In this document: positions 40,286-48,747 of the stretch, in pieces
How positions within the stretch are numbered: position 1 is the stretch's first letter
Layout: every line of letters starts with the position of its first letter
Assembly (NCBI RefSeq): GCF_014205335.1
Contig: NZ_JACHNH010000001.1
Location: forward strand, 7,062,501 to 7,126,500
Direction: 5' to 3'
DNA length: 64,000 nucleotides
DNA from: Amorphoplanes digitatis
GTDB lineage: Bacteria > Actinomycetota > Actinomycetes > Mycobacteriales > Micromonosporaceae
Notes under the pieces: generated by a model
Database searches by the model: none
What the model saw: the letters and a program-made list of their open reading frames with translations, nothing else
What the model was told of the DNA's origin: nothing
Program-made: the position numbers and the translations under genes

Positions 40286-40998
40286 TGACCTCCGACCTCA
40301 ATCGGCTCAAGCGGCTCGGATGGGCGATCCGCGCCGTGTTCGCCCTCGGGATCGCCGCGTCGCTGGCAGGGAACGTGCTGCACGCCGAGAACAACGCGAT
40401 CAGTCAGGCGATCGCCGCGTGGTCGCCGCTGTCACTGCTGCTGGCCGTCGAGCTGATCTCTCGGGTCCCCGTGAGCCGAGGCGCCAGCGCGGTCGCCAGA
40501 CTCGCTGCAACCGCGGTCATCGCGGGCATCGCGGCATGGGTTTCGTACTGGCACATGGCGGGAGTCGCTGCCCACTACGGCGAGTCGGGCGCATCGCCGT
40601 ACCTGATCCCGTTCAGCGTGGACGGCCTGATCGTGATCGCCTCAGTTTCGCTGGTGGAGATCGGCGGTCGGATCCGCCGCATCCAGGGGCCGGCCAAGCC
40701 TGCCGCCCCGGCCGTGACGGCCCCGGTCGTCACGCCGCCACCCGCCCAGGTCGTCGAACCTGCCCCGGCTGCGCCGGTCAAGAAGGCGCCCGTCAAGCGC
40801 GTCAGGCCACGTCCCGCATCGGCCGTCAAGGTTGCCAAGGTCGCCGCGAACAACCGGGGCGCGAGCGTCGCCCAGATCGCCGAGAAGGCCGGCGTCTCGG
40901 AGTCGACCGCGCGGCGTCACCTCGCCGCGCTGCGCGCCACCAACGCGTCACCATCCGCCCCCGAGCCTGCGCAAACCCCGGCCCTTACCGCTGCCTGA
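40282..40998 (+). CDS. SpdB-like DUF2637 membrane protein with C-terminal HTH
   Basis: A 238-residue protein. Four hydrophobic segments occupy residues 15-125 (AVFALGIAASLAGNVLHAEN, SPLSLLLAVELISRVPVS, AATAVIAGIAAWVSYWHMAG, PFSVDGLIVIASVSLVEIGG), the DUF2637 pattern. After a Pro/Ala linker comes RGASVAQIAEKAGVSESTAR, a helix-turn-helix. Spd proteins aid spreading of the element through the mycelium. Start at ATG 40282, coupled to the previous stop. Confidence 0.85.
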   Translation: MMTSDLNRLKRLGWAIRAVFALGIAASLAGNVLHAENNAISQAIAAWSPLSLLLAVELISRVPVSRGASAVARLAATAVIAGIAAWVSYWHMAGVAAHYGESGASPYLIPFSVDGLIVIASVSLVEIGGRIRRIQGPAKPAAPAVTAPVVTPPPAQVVEPAPAAPVKKAPVKRVRPRPASAVKVAKVAANNRGASVAQIAEKAGVSESTARRHLAALRATNASPSAPEPAQTPALTAA

Positions 40999-41024
40999 TG
41001 GCCTGACTCGTGCGAGGAGAACTG

Positions 41025-41204
41025 ATGGACACCGTGACCGCTATGACCAACCAACTGAGCACCTTGCGCACCGAGCTGCGGGTGTTGCGTGCCTGGGCCG
41101 AGAGCCAGCTCGACGCAGACACGGACTGGCAGAACGTCGCCGAGCACATGACCGCCGTGCTGGATGCCCTGATCTGCGGCGAGGTTCCGCCGCGCCCGCT
41201 CTGA
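41025..41204 (+). CDS. small helical AICE protein
   Basis: A 59-residue protein (TNQLSTLRTELRVLRAWAES, WQNVAEHMTAVLDALI) predicted as two helices. ATG 41025 follows GCGAGGAG by about 6 bases. It lies between the SpdB-like and TraSA genes; no function is known. Confidence 0.7.
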   Translation: MDTVTAMTNQLSTLRTELRVLRAWAESQLDADTDWQNVAEHMTAVLDALICGEVPPRPL

Positions 41205-41295
41205 CGATGCCCGGCGGCACAGCCCACTGGCCTGAGAAACCGTGCTGTGCCGCCGGTCCCTCCGAAAGTCCTGACGACCCACAGGAGAGAACCTG

Positions 41296-43437
41296 ATGGT
41301 CCCGCAGAACCCGCCCCCTGACGACAACAACTTTGATTGGACCGCCGCCGAGGCCGACGTCCAGAATGTCGTTGACCTGGACGCGGCCCGTACCCGCCGC
41401 AACGGCGAGCCCGGAGATACCCACTTTGAGGTGACCCTGGACGAAGCGCCGGCCCCGGCCGGGATGCCAGTCGAGCCGCCGCCGTCCGGTGCGGCCCGGC
41501 GGGTGCCGATCGTGCCGGTCGGCTGGTCGACGTGGCCGAACATCAAACACAGCATCCGCCAGACCCTCGCCGTGTTCGCCTACCGATGCGGCTTCCACGC
41601 GCTCCGATCGCCGTGGTACGCGATCCTCGCCGCGTTCTGGGCTCTCGTCGGCGTGTTCCGGCTCGCCGGCCGGCAGATCAAGTGGTGGTGGGTTACCGAG
41701 CAGTACTCACTACGGCAGGCCGCCGCCGACGCCAACGACCCCGCGATGTGGCTCAAGCTGCACCGCGAGGCCAAGGGCACCCGGATGTGGCGGTTCATCG
41801 TCCTGTCGGCAGAGCTGCTCACGGTCGTGATCGGCGGGCCGATCCTGTGGGCGACCGCCCCATGGTGGGTGCTCGCCCTGGTCGTCACGGCCGTGGTGGC
41901 GTTTCTGGCGCACGTCGGCCGCCCCGACGATCGGCCGATCATCACCCCGGCCACGGTGGCGGGCCGGTTCCGGCGGGTCAACCCGGACATCATCCTCCGC
42001 GCCTACTACGCGGCCGGTCTCGGGCATCCGGACAAGCCGCACCAGCAAATCGGCTTCGGCTCGACCATGGCGCGGGACCCTTCGGGTACGGGGTCGCAGG
42101 TGTCGATCGATCTGCCGTACGGCAAGACGTTCGACGAGGCCGTAAAGGCCCGCGGTGCGATCGCGTCCGGCCTGGACGTCGCGATCTCGCAGGTGTTCAT
42201 CAGCCGGGACGTCAGTTCGCACCGCAGGCACACGCTGTGGGTCGCCGATCGGGACCCGCTGTCGGCAGGCGCCGGCCGTACGCCGTTGCTGCGGTGCAAG
42301 CCCACCGACGTGTGGCAGCCTGCCCCGTTTGGCCTGGACGAACGCGGCAACAAGGTCTTCGTTGACCTGCTGTGGAACTCGATCCTGATCGGTGCGCAGC
42401 CCCGGCAGGGCAAGACGTTCGCGGCCCGACTCCTCGCCCTGTACGCCGCACTTGACCCGTACGTGAAGCTCACCGTGCTCGACGGTGGCGGCAAGCCCGA
42501 CTGGCGTAAGTTCGCCCTGGTCGCGGACCGGTGCGCGTTCGGCCTGGCGATGACCCGCGACGGCGACCCGGCAGAGATCGTCCTGGAGGCGTTGCGGGAG
42601 ATCAAGGCCGACGTGCAGGACCGCTACGAGCGACTCTCCAAACTGCCAGTGGACGTCTGCCCGGAAGGCAAACTCACCCGCGAGATCGCCCGGAACCCGA
42701 AGTACAAGATGCCGGTCCGGCTGGTATTCCTGGACGAGTTCCAGGAGTACTTCGACCTCGGCGACATCAGCAAGGAGATCGCCTCTTTGCTGGTGTACCT
42801 GGTCAAGGTCGCCCCGGCGGCCGGGGTCGGGTTCGTCGACGCCACCCAGCGGCCGAGCGGGATCGGTTCGGGGCAGGTCGCCCAGCAGTTCGTATCCTTC
42901 CGCGACAACCACCAGGTCCGCTTCTCCCTGCGCACGGGGTCGTGGCAAGTGTCCGACCTGGTGCTCGGTTCGGGGGCGTACTCCGAGGGACACGACAGCT
43001 CGACGCTGCTACCCAGCTACAAGGGCGTGGGCATCCTGCGCGGCGCGTCGGATGCCACCCCGACCGTGCGCACGTACCTCGCTGACGCCGACGACGCCGA
43101 GAAGATCCTGATCGCCGCCCGCGCCCTGCGGGAAGCCGCGGGGACCCTCACGGGCATGGCGGCTGGGGAAGACGTCACCCGGATCGCCCGGGACGTGCTC
43201 GCCGATGTCCGCAGCGTGATCGAGCGCAGCGAGACCGGCGCGCAGTGGGAGGAGATCGCCTCCCGGCTCGCCGAGCGGCTCCCCGAGGCGTACGCGGACA
43301 CCACGGCCGAGTCGATCTCGGCTCAGGTCCGGGCGTTCGGTGTACGCAGCGTTGATGTCAAGCGGAACGGCAAGGCCCTCAAGGGTGCCAAGACCGACGA
43401 CATCGACGCCGCAATCGGCCGACGCAAGGCCGCCTGA
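41296..43437 (+). CDS. FtsK/SpoIIIE-type conjugative DNA translocase (TraSA)
   Basis: A 713-residue protein. Two membrane regions occur near residues 100-130 and 180-215. The ATPase has Walker A ILIGAQPRQGKTFAARLLAL near residue 365 and Walker B VRLVFLDEFQEYFD near 475, followed by the sensor-like GFVDATQRPSGIGSGQVAQQ. The C-terminus carries a winged-helix-like segment (GAQWEEIASRLAERLPEAYA). AICE TraSA proteins form a hexamer that pumps double-stranded plasmid DNA from donor to recipient. ACAGGAGAG precedes the ATG. Confidence 0.93.
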   Translation: MVPQNPPPDDNNFDWTAAEADVQNVVDLDAARTRRNGEPGDTHFEVTLDEAPAPAGMPVEPPPSGAARRVPIVPVGWSTWPNIKHSIRQTLAVFAYRCGFHALRSPWYAILAAFWALVGVFRLAGRQIKWWWVTEQYSLRQAAADANDPAMWLKLHREAKGTRMWRFIVLSAELLTVVIGGPILWATAPWWVLALVVTAVVAFLAHVGRPDDRPIITPATVAGRFRRVNPDIILRAYYAAGLGHPDKPHQQIGFGSTMARDPSGTGSQVSIDLPYGKTFDEAVKARGAIASGLDVAISQVFISRDVSSHRRHTLWVADRDPLSAGAGRTPLLRCKPTDVWQPAPFGLDERGNKVFVDLLWNSILIGAQPRQGKTFAARLLALYAALDPYVKLTVLDGGGKPDWRKFALVADRCAFGLAMTRDGDPAEIVLEALREIKADVQDRYERLSKLPVDVCPEGKLTREIARNPKYKMPVRLVFLDEFQEYFDLGDISKEIASLLVYLVKVAPAAGVGFVDATQRPSGIGSGQVAQQFVSFRDNHQVRFSLRTGSWQVSDLVLGSGAYSEGHDSSTLLPSYKGVGILRGASDATPTVRTYLADADDAEKILIAARALREAAGTLTGMAAGEDVTRIARDVLADVRSVIERSETGAQWEEIASRLAERLPEAYADTTAESISAQVRAFGVRSVDVKRNGKALKGAKTDDIDAAIGRRKAA

Positions 43438-43572
43438 GGGTCGCGGCGCACCCGCGACCGGTCGCGGCAACGCGACTCGACCCGCGACCGGCCTGGTCAG
43501 GCCATATACCGACCGGTCGCGGGTCGCTCCCATCCCTGGTCAAACCCCTGAACCTGCCTGTGGAGGCTTCCT

Positions 43573-43845
43573 GTGTCCACCCTCGCCGCGACCGCAACCC
43601 CAACCGCCGGCCTCTCCGGCCTGCTCTGCCTCGCTCTCGTGATCGCCACGCTGTGTTACGGCGTCGGCTGTTGGATCTGGCCGTTCGGCGCCTGCCGACG
43701 TTGTAAGGGCAGCGGCAAGCGCCGGTCGCCGTTCGGCCGCGCGTTCGGCCTGTGCCGCCGCTGCGGCGGCGACGGGCGCCGCTTGCGGATCGGCCGCCGA
43801 ATCATCAACACCTTCCGCGAGCTCCACGACAAGGGCACCCGCTGA
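43573..43845 (+). CDS. small membrane protein with two Cys-pair motifs
   Basis: A 90-residue protein from GTG 43573 (TGTGGAGG upstream). A hydrophobic helix (LSGLLCLALVIATLCYGVGC) is followed by FGACRRCKGSGKRRSPFGRA and FGLCRRCGGDGRRLRIGRRI. The CRRCxGxG repeats resemble a DnaJ-type zinc ribbon. Proteins like this lie between traSA and rep in many AICEs and may be Spd accessory proteins. It overlaps the next start by one base (TGATG). Confidence 0.78.
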   Translation: MSTLAATATPTAGLSGLLCLALVIATLCYGVGCWIWPFGACRRCKGSGKRRSPFGRAFGLCRRCGGDGRRLRIGRRIINTFRELHDKGTR

Positions 43846-44180
43846 TGGCCCGCACGATGGCCCGACTCACCCGCCGGGAGATCCCACACGCCAAGTGGTG
43901 CGCCCGCGATCACCGGTGCGGAATCACCGAACACCGCTCGGCCGACCTGACCGCCGACGGCATCGGTGGCCGGGCGTGGCTCACCCGCGTCCGCGCCGCA
44001 GACGTCGACTACATCGAGATCCGTGCCCGGATCCCGTTGCACAGCAACGAAAAGGTGGCCCGCTGGCAGCTCGCCACCGCACTCCACCTGATGCGCGAGC
44101 TACTCGCCGAGGTCGTGCCCCGCATAGCCCGGCTGCAGCACCGTGACCCGCTACAGGCGATCGACCGCCGCGCCGCCTGA
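43845..44180 (+). CDS. small AICE-conserved protein
   Basis: A 111-residue protein. PHAKWCARDHRCGITEHRSA has two cysteines and two histidines in a possible zinc site. The rest includes AADVDYIEIRARIPL and a long helix (WQLATALHLMRELLAEVVPR). ATG 43845 overlaps the previous stop. Function unknown; its place before rep suggests a role in replication control or transfer. Confidence 0.75.
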   Translation: MARTMARLTRREIPHAKWCARDHRCGITEHRSADLTADGIGGRAWLTRVRAADVDYIEIRARIPLHSNEKVARWQLATALHLMRELLAEVVPRIARLQHRDPLQAIDRRAA

Positions 44181-44209
44181 ACCCCCGCCCAATCTGAAGG
44201 AGTCGACTG

Positions 44210-46162
44210 GTGACCCAAGCCGGGTACGACCTGGCCGCCGAGCAGGCCGTCATAGGTGCCGCCCTGCTCGCCCCCGACCTGATGGCCGACCTCGCCGCCA
44301 CGCTGGCGCCCGGCGACTTCGGCCGCCCGGCGCACGGCGTGCTGTGGGAGGCCATGTGCGCCATGCACGCCGCTGGCACCCCCACCGATCCGATCACCGT
44401 CACCGCCCACCTGGCCGAGGCCGGCGCCCTCGGCCGAGTGGGCGGGGCACCGTACCTGCACACCCTCACCGCCGAGGTTCCGTCTGCCGCCAACGCCCAG
44501 CACTACGCGGGCATCGTCGCCGACCTGGCGAACCGGAGGAAGGTCGCCGACCTCGGCACCCAGCTCGCCGCCCTCGCTGCCTCGGGTGCCGACGCGGCCG
44601 AGGTGGTGGCGACCGGCCGGGCGCTGCTCGACGATGCCGACGTGCCGGGTGGGTGGTCACCGCTGATCCCGCTCGGTCGTGGCCGGCACCTTCCGCCGTT
44701 CCCGGCCGAACTGCTGCCCGGCTGGCTCGCGGAGCAGGCGTTCGCGGTGGCTGAATTCACCCAGACACCGGTCGACCTGGCCGGGAGTATCGCCCTGGCG
44801 TGCCTGTCCACCGCTGCCGGAGGCCGGGCCGAGGTGGAGGTACGCGGCTCATGGCGTGAACCCACCAACCTCTACACCGTCGTGGTCCTGCCGCCCGGCT
44901 CGCGGAAGTCCGCGGTGTTCGCCGCGATGGTCGCGCCGATCCTCGCCGCCGAGAAGACCCTGATCGAGCGGGCCGCGCCCGCGATCATCGAAGCCGAACT
45001 GATGGCCAAGGTCGCTGGGAAAGCGGCCGAGAAGACGGCTCTCGCCGCCGCGAACGCTGACCCGTCGGGGCGGGACACGCTGATCGCTGAGGCGACCGCC
45101 GCCGCGATGAACGCCGAAGCGATCACGGTGCCGGTCAAACCGGTCCTGGTCGCTGACGACGTGACCAGCGAGACCGCCACGTCGTGGCTTGCCGCGCAGG
45201 GCGGCCGGTTGGCGGTGCTGTCGCCGGAGGGCGGGATCTTCGCCACCATCGCCGGCCGATACTCGGGCACGCCGAACCTGGAAGTGTTCCTGAAGGGCCA
45301 CGCCGGAGACATGCTCCGGGTCGGGCGCCAGTCCCGCGACACCGAACACATCGACAGACCCGCGCTGACCATGGGCCTTGCGGTGCAGCCGGAGATCCTG
45401 CGCGACATCGCCGGCATGCCCGGCTTCCGCGGGCTGGGCCTGCTCGCCCGGATCCTGTTCGCCCTACCGGAGAACACCGTCGGCCGCCGCAAAATCGGCG
45501 CCGACTCGATTCCCACTCAGGTCTCGGCGGACTACCTGACCAACCTGCACGCCCTGGTCCTCACCCTCGCCGAGTGGACCGACCCGGCCGTGCTGGTCCT
45601 CACCCCCGACGCCAACAACCTCGTGCTCGATATCGAACGCGCGGTAGAGCCCCGGCTCGCGCCGGGCGGGGCGTGGGCGCACATCGTGGACTGGGGATCG
45701 AAGTACACCGGCGCCGTCGTCCGGATCGCTGGCCTGATCCATCTCGCCGAGAACCTGCGCGACGGATGGGGACAACCGGTCAGCGCCGACACGCTCGAAC
45801 GGGCGGCGATGATCGGTGAGTACTACGCCGCGCACGCCCTGGCCGCGTTCGACGACATGGGCGCCGACCAGAGCACCCGCAACGCCCGGCAGGTGCTCGC
45901 CTGGATCGAACGCACCGCCTCGACCGCATTCACCCGGCGGGAACTGTTCCGGGCCGTGCATTCCAGCCAGTTCAAGACGATGGCCGACCTCGATCCCGTG
46001 CTTGCCGTCCTGGAAGCCCACGGCTACCTGCGTCAGCTTGACCCGCCGGCACCGAAACGAGCCGGCGGACGGCCGCCGTCCCCGAGCTACCTCGTGCACC
46101 CCGACGTTCACCGGCCCGTCGCGACCGTGCACGCCCTCGACGCTGCCCGGCGGTCCGCGTGA
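44210..46162 (+). CDS. AICE replication protein: DnaB-N plus DUF3987 ATPase
   Basis: A 650-residue protein from GTG 44210 (GAAGGAGTC upstream). Residues 5-110 are a DnaB N-terminal-type helical domain (EQAVIGAALLAPDLMADLAA, GVLWEAMCAMHAAGTPTDPI). The DUF3987 ATPase core follows with VVVLPPGSRKSAVFAAMVAP as P-loop near residue 227 and LAVLSPEGGIFATIAGRYSG. The C-terminus holds a winged-helix segment (AFTRRELFRAVHSSQFKTMA). Such proteins serve as replication initiator/helicase in AICEs lacking RepSA. Iteron-like repeats begin 6 bases after its stop. Confidence 0.88.
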   Translation: MTQAGYDLAAEQAVIGAALLAPDLMADLAATLAPGDFGRPAHGVLWEAMCAMHAAGTPTDPITVTAHLAEAGALGRVGGAPYLHTLTAEVPSAANAQHYAGIVADLANRRKVADLGTQLAALAASGADAAEVVATGRALLDDADVPGGWSPLIPLGRGRHLPPFPAELLPGWLAEQAFAVAEFTQTPVDLAGSIALACLSTAAGGRAEVEVRGSWREPTNLYTVVVLPPGSRKSAVFAAMVAPILAAEKTLIERAAPAIIEAELMAKVAGKAAEKTALAAANADPSGRDTLIAEATAAAMNAEAITVPVKPVLVADDVTSETATSWLAAQGGRLAVLSPEGGIFATIAGRYSGTPNLEVFLKGHAGDMLRVGRQSRDTEHIDRPALTMGLAVQPEILRDIAGMPGFRGLGLLARILFALPENTVGRRKIGADSIPTQVSADYLTNLHALVLTLAEWTDPAVLVLTPDANNLVLDIERAVEPRLAPGGAWAHIVDWGSKYTGAVVRIAGLIHLAENLRDGWGQPVSADTLERAAMIGEYYAAHALAAFDDMGADQSTRNARQVLAWIERTASTAFTRRELFRAVHSSQFKTMADLDPVLAVLEAHGYLRQLDPPAPKRAGGRPPSPSYLVHPDVHRPVATVHALDAARRSA

Positions 46163-46167
46163 TGGCC

Positions 46168-46238
46168 CTGACGGAACTGACACAACTGACACAACCCCAT
46201 CCCGACCGAGGTTCTGTCAGTTCTGTCAGTTGTGTCAG
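46168..46238. repeat. 9-bp iteron-like repeats in a 29-bp inverted repeat (candidate oriV)
   Basis: The left arm (46168-46196) is three direct 9-mers CTGACGGAA, CTGACACAA, CTGACACAA. The right arm (46210-46238) is three inverted ones. The arms pair at 25 of 29 positions around a 13-base loop. Placed directly after rep, it is a candidate replication origin or a strong terminator. The rest of the 46239-46456 spacer shows no gene. Confidence 0.6.
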
Positions 46239-46456
46239 GCCCCTTCCGGCCCGCTCAGTGCCGCACGGGGACTTCGGCCTTCGTACCGAGGCAGTCCGGA
46301 CCCTGCGGCCATGGCGCTCTCAGCGGGCCGGCAGGAGCCCACCTCGCGCATCCCCCAGGCGACACCCCCGGAGGGCGCCGCGACGACGAACGGCGCTCAC
46401 AGCGCCAATGAGAACCGCTCCAGCACCATCGCACGCATCGGAATGGGGAAGCCGAA

Positions 46457-46666
46457 GTGGAAACCCAGAGCCAGGACTTCGTTTACACCGTCGCCGAGGC
46501 TGCCCGGCAACTCAAGATCGGCCGCACCGCCATGTACGAACTGGTCATGAGCGGACAAGTCCGCTCGGTCACGATCGGCCGATCCCGCCGTGTTCCAGCC
46601 AAGTGCATTGCCGAGTACCTGACGCAATTGCTGGAACAGCCCGCAGACGTTCCGGCCGCCGCCTGA
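46457..46666 (+). CDS. xis: excisionase (Xis), MerR/AlpA-type helix-turn-helix
   Basis: A 69-residue protein. VYTVAEAARQLKIGRTAMYE, LVMSGQVRSVTIGRSRRVPA is the DNA-binding-excisionase (helix_turn_helix_17) pattern. It ends 15 bases before the integrase ATG, the standard xis-int order. It should bind near the attachment sites and bias recombination to excision. GTG 46457 was used. Confidence 0.92.
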   Translation: METQSQDFVYTVAEAARQLKIGRTAMYELVMSGQVRSVTIGRSRRVPAKCIAEYLTQLLEQPADVPAAA

Positions 46667-46681
46667 GAGGAGTTGGTCAAG

Positions 46682-47998
46682 ATGCCTCGGAAGGCTAACG
46701 GCGAATCGACGATCTATCTCGGCAAAGACGGGAAATGGCACGGCCGCGTCACGATGGGCATCAGGGATGATGGCAGCCCCGATCGACGGCACGTCGAGCG
46801 AAAGACCGAGAATGAGGTCAGCCGGGCCGTCAGAAAGCTGGAACGGGAACGTGACTCCGGCAATGTTCGGAAGGCCGGACAAAAGTGGACCGTTGCGAAG
46901 TGGCTTACACATTGGGTGGAGACCATCGCCGCTCCGTCGGTTCGATACAACACGATGGTGGGTTACCGCGCCGCCGTGTACAAGCATCTGATTCCCGGCC
47001 TCGGCGCACATCGCTTGGACCGGCTGGAACCGGAACACTTGGAACGCCTGTACGCGCGCATGATGCGCGAGGGTGCCGCCGCAGGGACAGCGCATCAGAC
47101 ACACCGCACTGTCAAGACGGCGCTCAATCAGGCTTTGCGGCGCGGGCACATCTCGCGCAACGTCGCCAGCCTGGCGAAAGCGCCCCGGCTGGACGATCAC
47201 GATATTGACCCGTTCACGGTAGATGAGGCTCAACGTCTCTTGGCGGTGGCCGCGACTCAGCGAAACGGCGTCCGGTTCGCGCTGGCCCTCGCTCTCGGGC
47301 TGCGGAAAGGGGAAGCACTCGGGTTGCGGTGGAACCGGGTCGACCTCGATAAGGGGGTGCTTCGCACTCCGAAGCAACTACAGCGGCAGAAGTGGCAGCA
47401 CGGTTGCGCCGATCCGGCGGCGTGCGGCGAAAGGCTTCACAAGAGGCAATCCTGTAGGCAGCCGTGTAATCGGCACGGAAGGACCTGCCCACCGCCCTGT
47501 GAGCCGGACTGCGTGCGGCACGCCATGAAGTGCCCGAAGCGGCATGGTGGCGGCCTGGTCGAGGTTGACGTGAAGTCACGGGCCGGCAAGCGAGCGGTCG
47601 GCATTCCGGCGCCGTTGCTCAAGGCACTCCGCGAACATCGGGCCGCGCAGGAGAAGGAGCGGGAGGCAGCCGGCCCACTGTGGGAGAGGGGCGACTGGGT
47701 CTTCACCCAGCCGAGTGGCCGTCCGATCGATCGCGGAGCAGACCAACGCGCATGGAAGGCCCTGTTGCAAGCAGCCGGGGTCCGAGACGCCCGGCTGCAT
47801 GACGCCAGGCACACGGCCGCCACGATGCTGCTCGTCCTGGGCGTTCCGACGCGGGCCGTCATGGAGGTCATGGGTTGGTCGCAGATGTCGATGACGACCC
47901 GCTACCAGCACGTCACCGCCGAGCTGGTCGCCGGCATCGCGCAACAGGTTGAGGGCCTGCTGTGGAGGCCCAAGGAAGGCCTCGCGACGGACAACTGA
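46682..47998 (+). CDS. int: tyrosine-recombinase integrase with Cys-rich insertion
   Basis: A 438-residue integrase. The N-terminal arm-binding start is MPRKANGESTIYLGKDGKWH. The core-binding domain spans about 60-160. The catalytic domain has GLRKGEALGLRW (first Arg), LHDARHTAATMLLVLGVPTR (HxxR), MGWSQMSM, and TTRYQHV (nucleophilic Tyr). An insertion near residues 235-285 holds many cysteines (CADPAACGERLHKRQSC, CPPPCEPDCVRHAMKC), probably a zinc-binding lobe found in this AICE subgroup. GAGGAG lies 10 bases before ATG 46682. It acts on the tRNA-Val att site. Confidence 0.95.
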   Translation: MPRKANGESTIYLGKDGKWHGRVTMGIRDDGSPDRRHVERKTENEVSRAVRKLERERDSGNVRKAGQKWTVAKWLTHWVETIAAPSVRYNTMVGYRAAVYKHLIPGLGAHRLDRLEPEHLERLYARMMREGAAAGTAHQTHRTVKTALNQALRRGHISRNVASLAKAPRLDDHDIDPFTVDEAQRLLAVAATQRNGVRFALALALGLRKGEALGLRWNRVDLDKGVLRTPKQLQRQKWQHGCADPAACGERLHKRQSCRQPCNRHGRTCPPPCEPDCVRHAMKCPKRHGGGLVEVDVKSRAGKRAVGIPAPLLKALREHRAAQEKEREAAGPLWERGDWVFTQPSGRPIDRGADQRAWKALLQAAGVRDARLHDARHTAATMLLVLGVPTRAVMEVMGWSQMSMTTRYQHVTAELVAGIAQQVEGLLWRPKEGLATDN

Positions 47999-48015
47999 GA
48001 CGGAAACTGAGACGG
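47994..48015. repeat. candidate integrase arm-type site pair (copy d)
   Basis: ACTGAGACGG at 47994 and again at 48006 (period 12) straddle the int stop codon and lie about 50 bp from the att core. Same orientation as the copies at 25835, 28608 and 31951. Confidence 0.65.
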
Positions 48016-48017
48016 CG

Positions 48018-48044
48018 GCGGGCACCGGTGATCCTGGTGCCCGC
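48018..48044 (+). terminator. terminator hairpin after int
   Basis: GCGGGCACC pairs with GGTGCCCGC (9 bp), followed by TGTTTGTG. Related hairpins precede att scars 1 and 2, showing they derive from the int end of similar elements. Confidence 0.65.
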
Positions 48045-48066
48045 TGTTTGTGCTGGTGGGGGTTGG

Positions 48067-48138
48067 TGGGCGCGGCAGGTTTCGAACCTGCGACCCCTCG
48101 CTTGTAAGGCGAGTGCTCTCCCGCTGAGCTACGCGCCC
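48067..48138 (-). tRNA. tRNA-Val (anticodon TAC), attR host gene
   Basis: The minus strand folds as a 72-nt tRNA: acceptor GGGCGCG/CGCGCCC, D-arm GCTC...GAGC, anticodon stem CTCGC/GCGAG with loop CTTACAA (anticodon TAC, valine), T-arm GCAGG-TTCGAAA-CCTGC, discriminator A. CCA is not encoded. The 3' 42 bases are the att core shared with 28438-28479, so integration preserves the gene. Confidence 0.97.
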
Positions 48139-48206
48139 GGTTCCGTGTGGCAAACCGGAGCCGTCATCCTACCGTGCCGCGCCCGGTTCGCTTGCGGCGC
48201 GGCGGG

Positions 48207-48671
48207 TCAGGAGATGATCTCTGACAGGGTCTCGCGCCAGGGTTTCTGGTCGCGGGCCTCGCCGGGGCCCTGCATGTGGGCGTAGCGGACCACGCCCTCC
48301 TTGTCGATCACGAAGGTTCCGCGGTTGGCGAAGCCCGCCTGGGCGTGGAAGACCCCGTACGCCCGCGCCACCTCCCCGTGCGGCCAGAAGTCCGCCAGCA
48401 GGGGGAACTCGTAGCCCTCGCGGTCGGCCCAGACCTTGTGGCTGTACACCGAGTCGACGCTCACCGTCAGCACCTGGACGTGCTCGTTCGCGTACTCGGG
48501 GAGGTTGTCGCGGATCTCGGCCAGCTCGCCCTGGCAGGTGCCGGTGAAGGCCAGCGGGTAGAAGACCAGCAGCACCGCCTTGCGGCCCTTGAAGTCAGCG
48601 AGGCTGACCTCCTGGTTGTTCTGGTCCTTCAGGGTGAAGTCCGGTGCCTGGGCACCCACATTGATCGACAC
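48207..48671 (-). CDS. AhpE-type one-cysteine peroxiredoxin
   Basis: A 154-residue peroxiredoxin. VLLVFYPLAFTGTCQGELAE has the PxxxT/S-x-x-C active site with a single peroxidatic cysteine. APDFTLKDQNNQEVSLADF is the family start. No resolving Cys is visible, as in mycobacterial AhpE. It reduces hydroperoxides using low-molecular-weight thiols or mycoredoxin. It lies just inside the chromosome beyond the tRNA. Confidence 0.92.
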   Translation of the reverse strand: MSINVGAQAPDFTLKDQNNQEVSLADFKGRKAVLLVFYPLAFTGTCQGELAEIRDNLPEYANEHVQVLTVSVDSVYSHKVWADREGYEFPLLADFWPHGEVARAYGVFHAQAGFANRGTFVIDKEGVVRYAHMQGPGEARDQKPWRETLSEIIS

Positions 48672-48747
48672 CAGCCCACCCTAACCCCGCGCACGTCGAA
48701 TGGCCGGTCACCCGTCGCAGGGGTGCCGGCCGGAACAGCGCCGCGGG

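Larger units (their letters stand above)
28438..48108. mobile_element. AICE (actinomycete integrative and conjugative element) in tRNA-Val
   Basis: The element is about 19.7 kb, bounded by a 42-bp direct repeat: 28438-28479 and 48067-48108, the latter inside the tRNA-Val gene. Integrase and excisionase lie at the tRNA end. The core set of AICE modules is present in order: GntR regulator, DUF6284, SpdB-like protein, FtsK-type TraSA, Rep, xis, int. AICEs transfer double-stranded DNA through the single TraSA translocase. Cargo at the distal end includes a STAND-TPR protein, an 816-residue orphan and an ESX-like module. All core genes are open, so the element may be functional. Confidence 0.9.
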
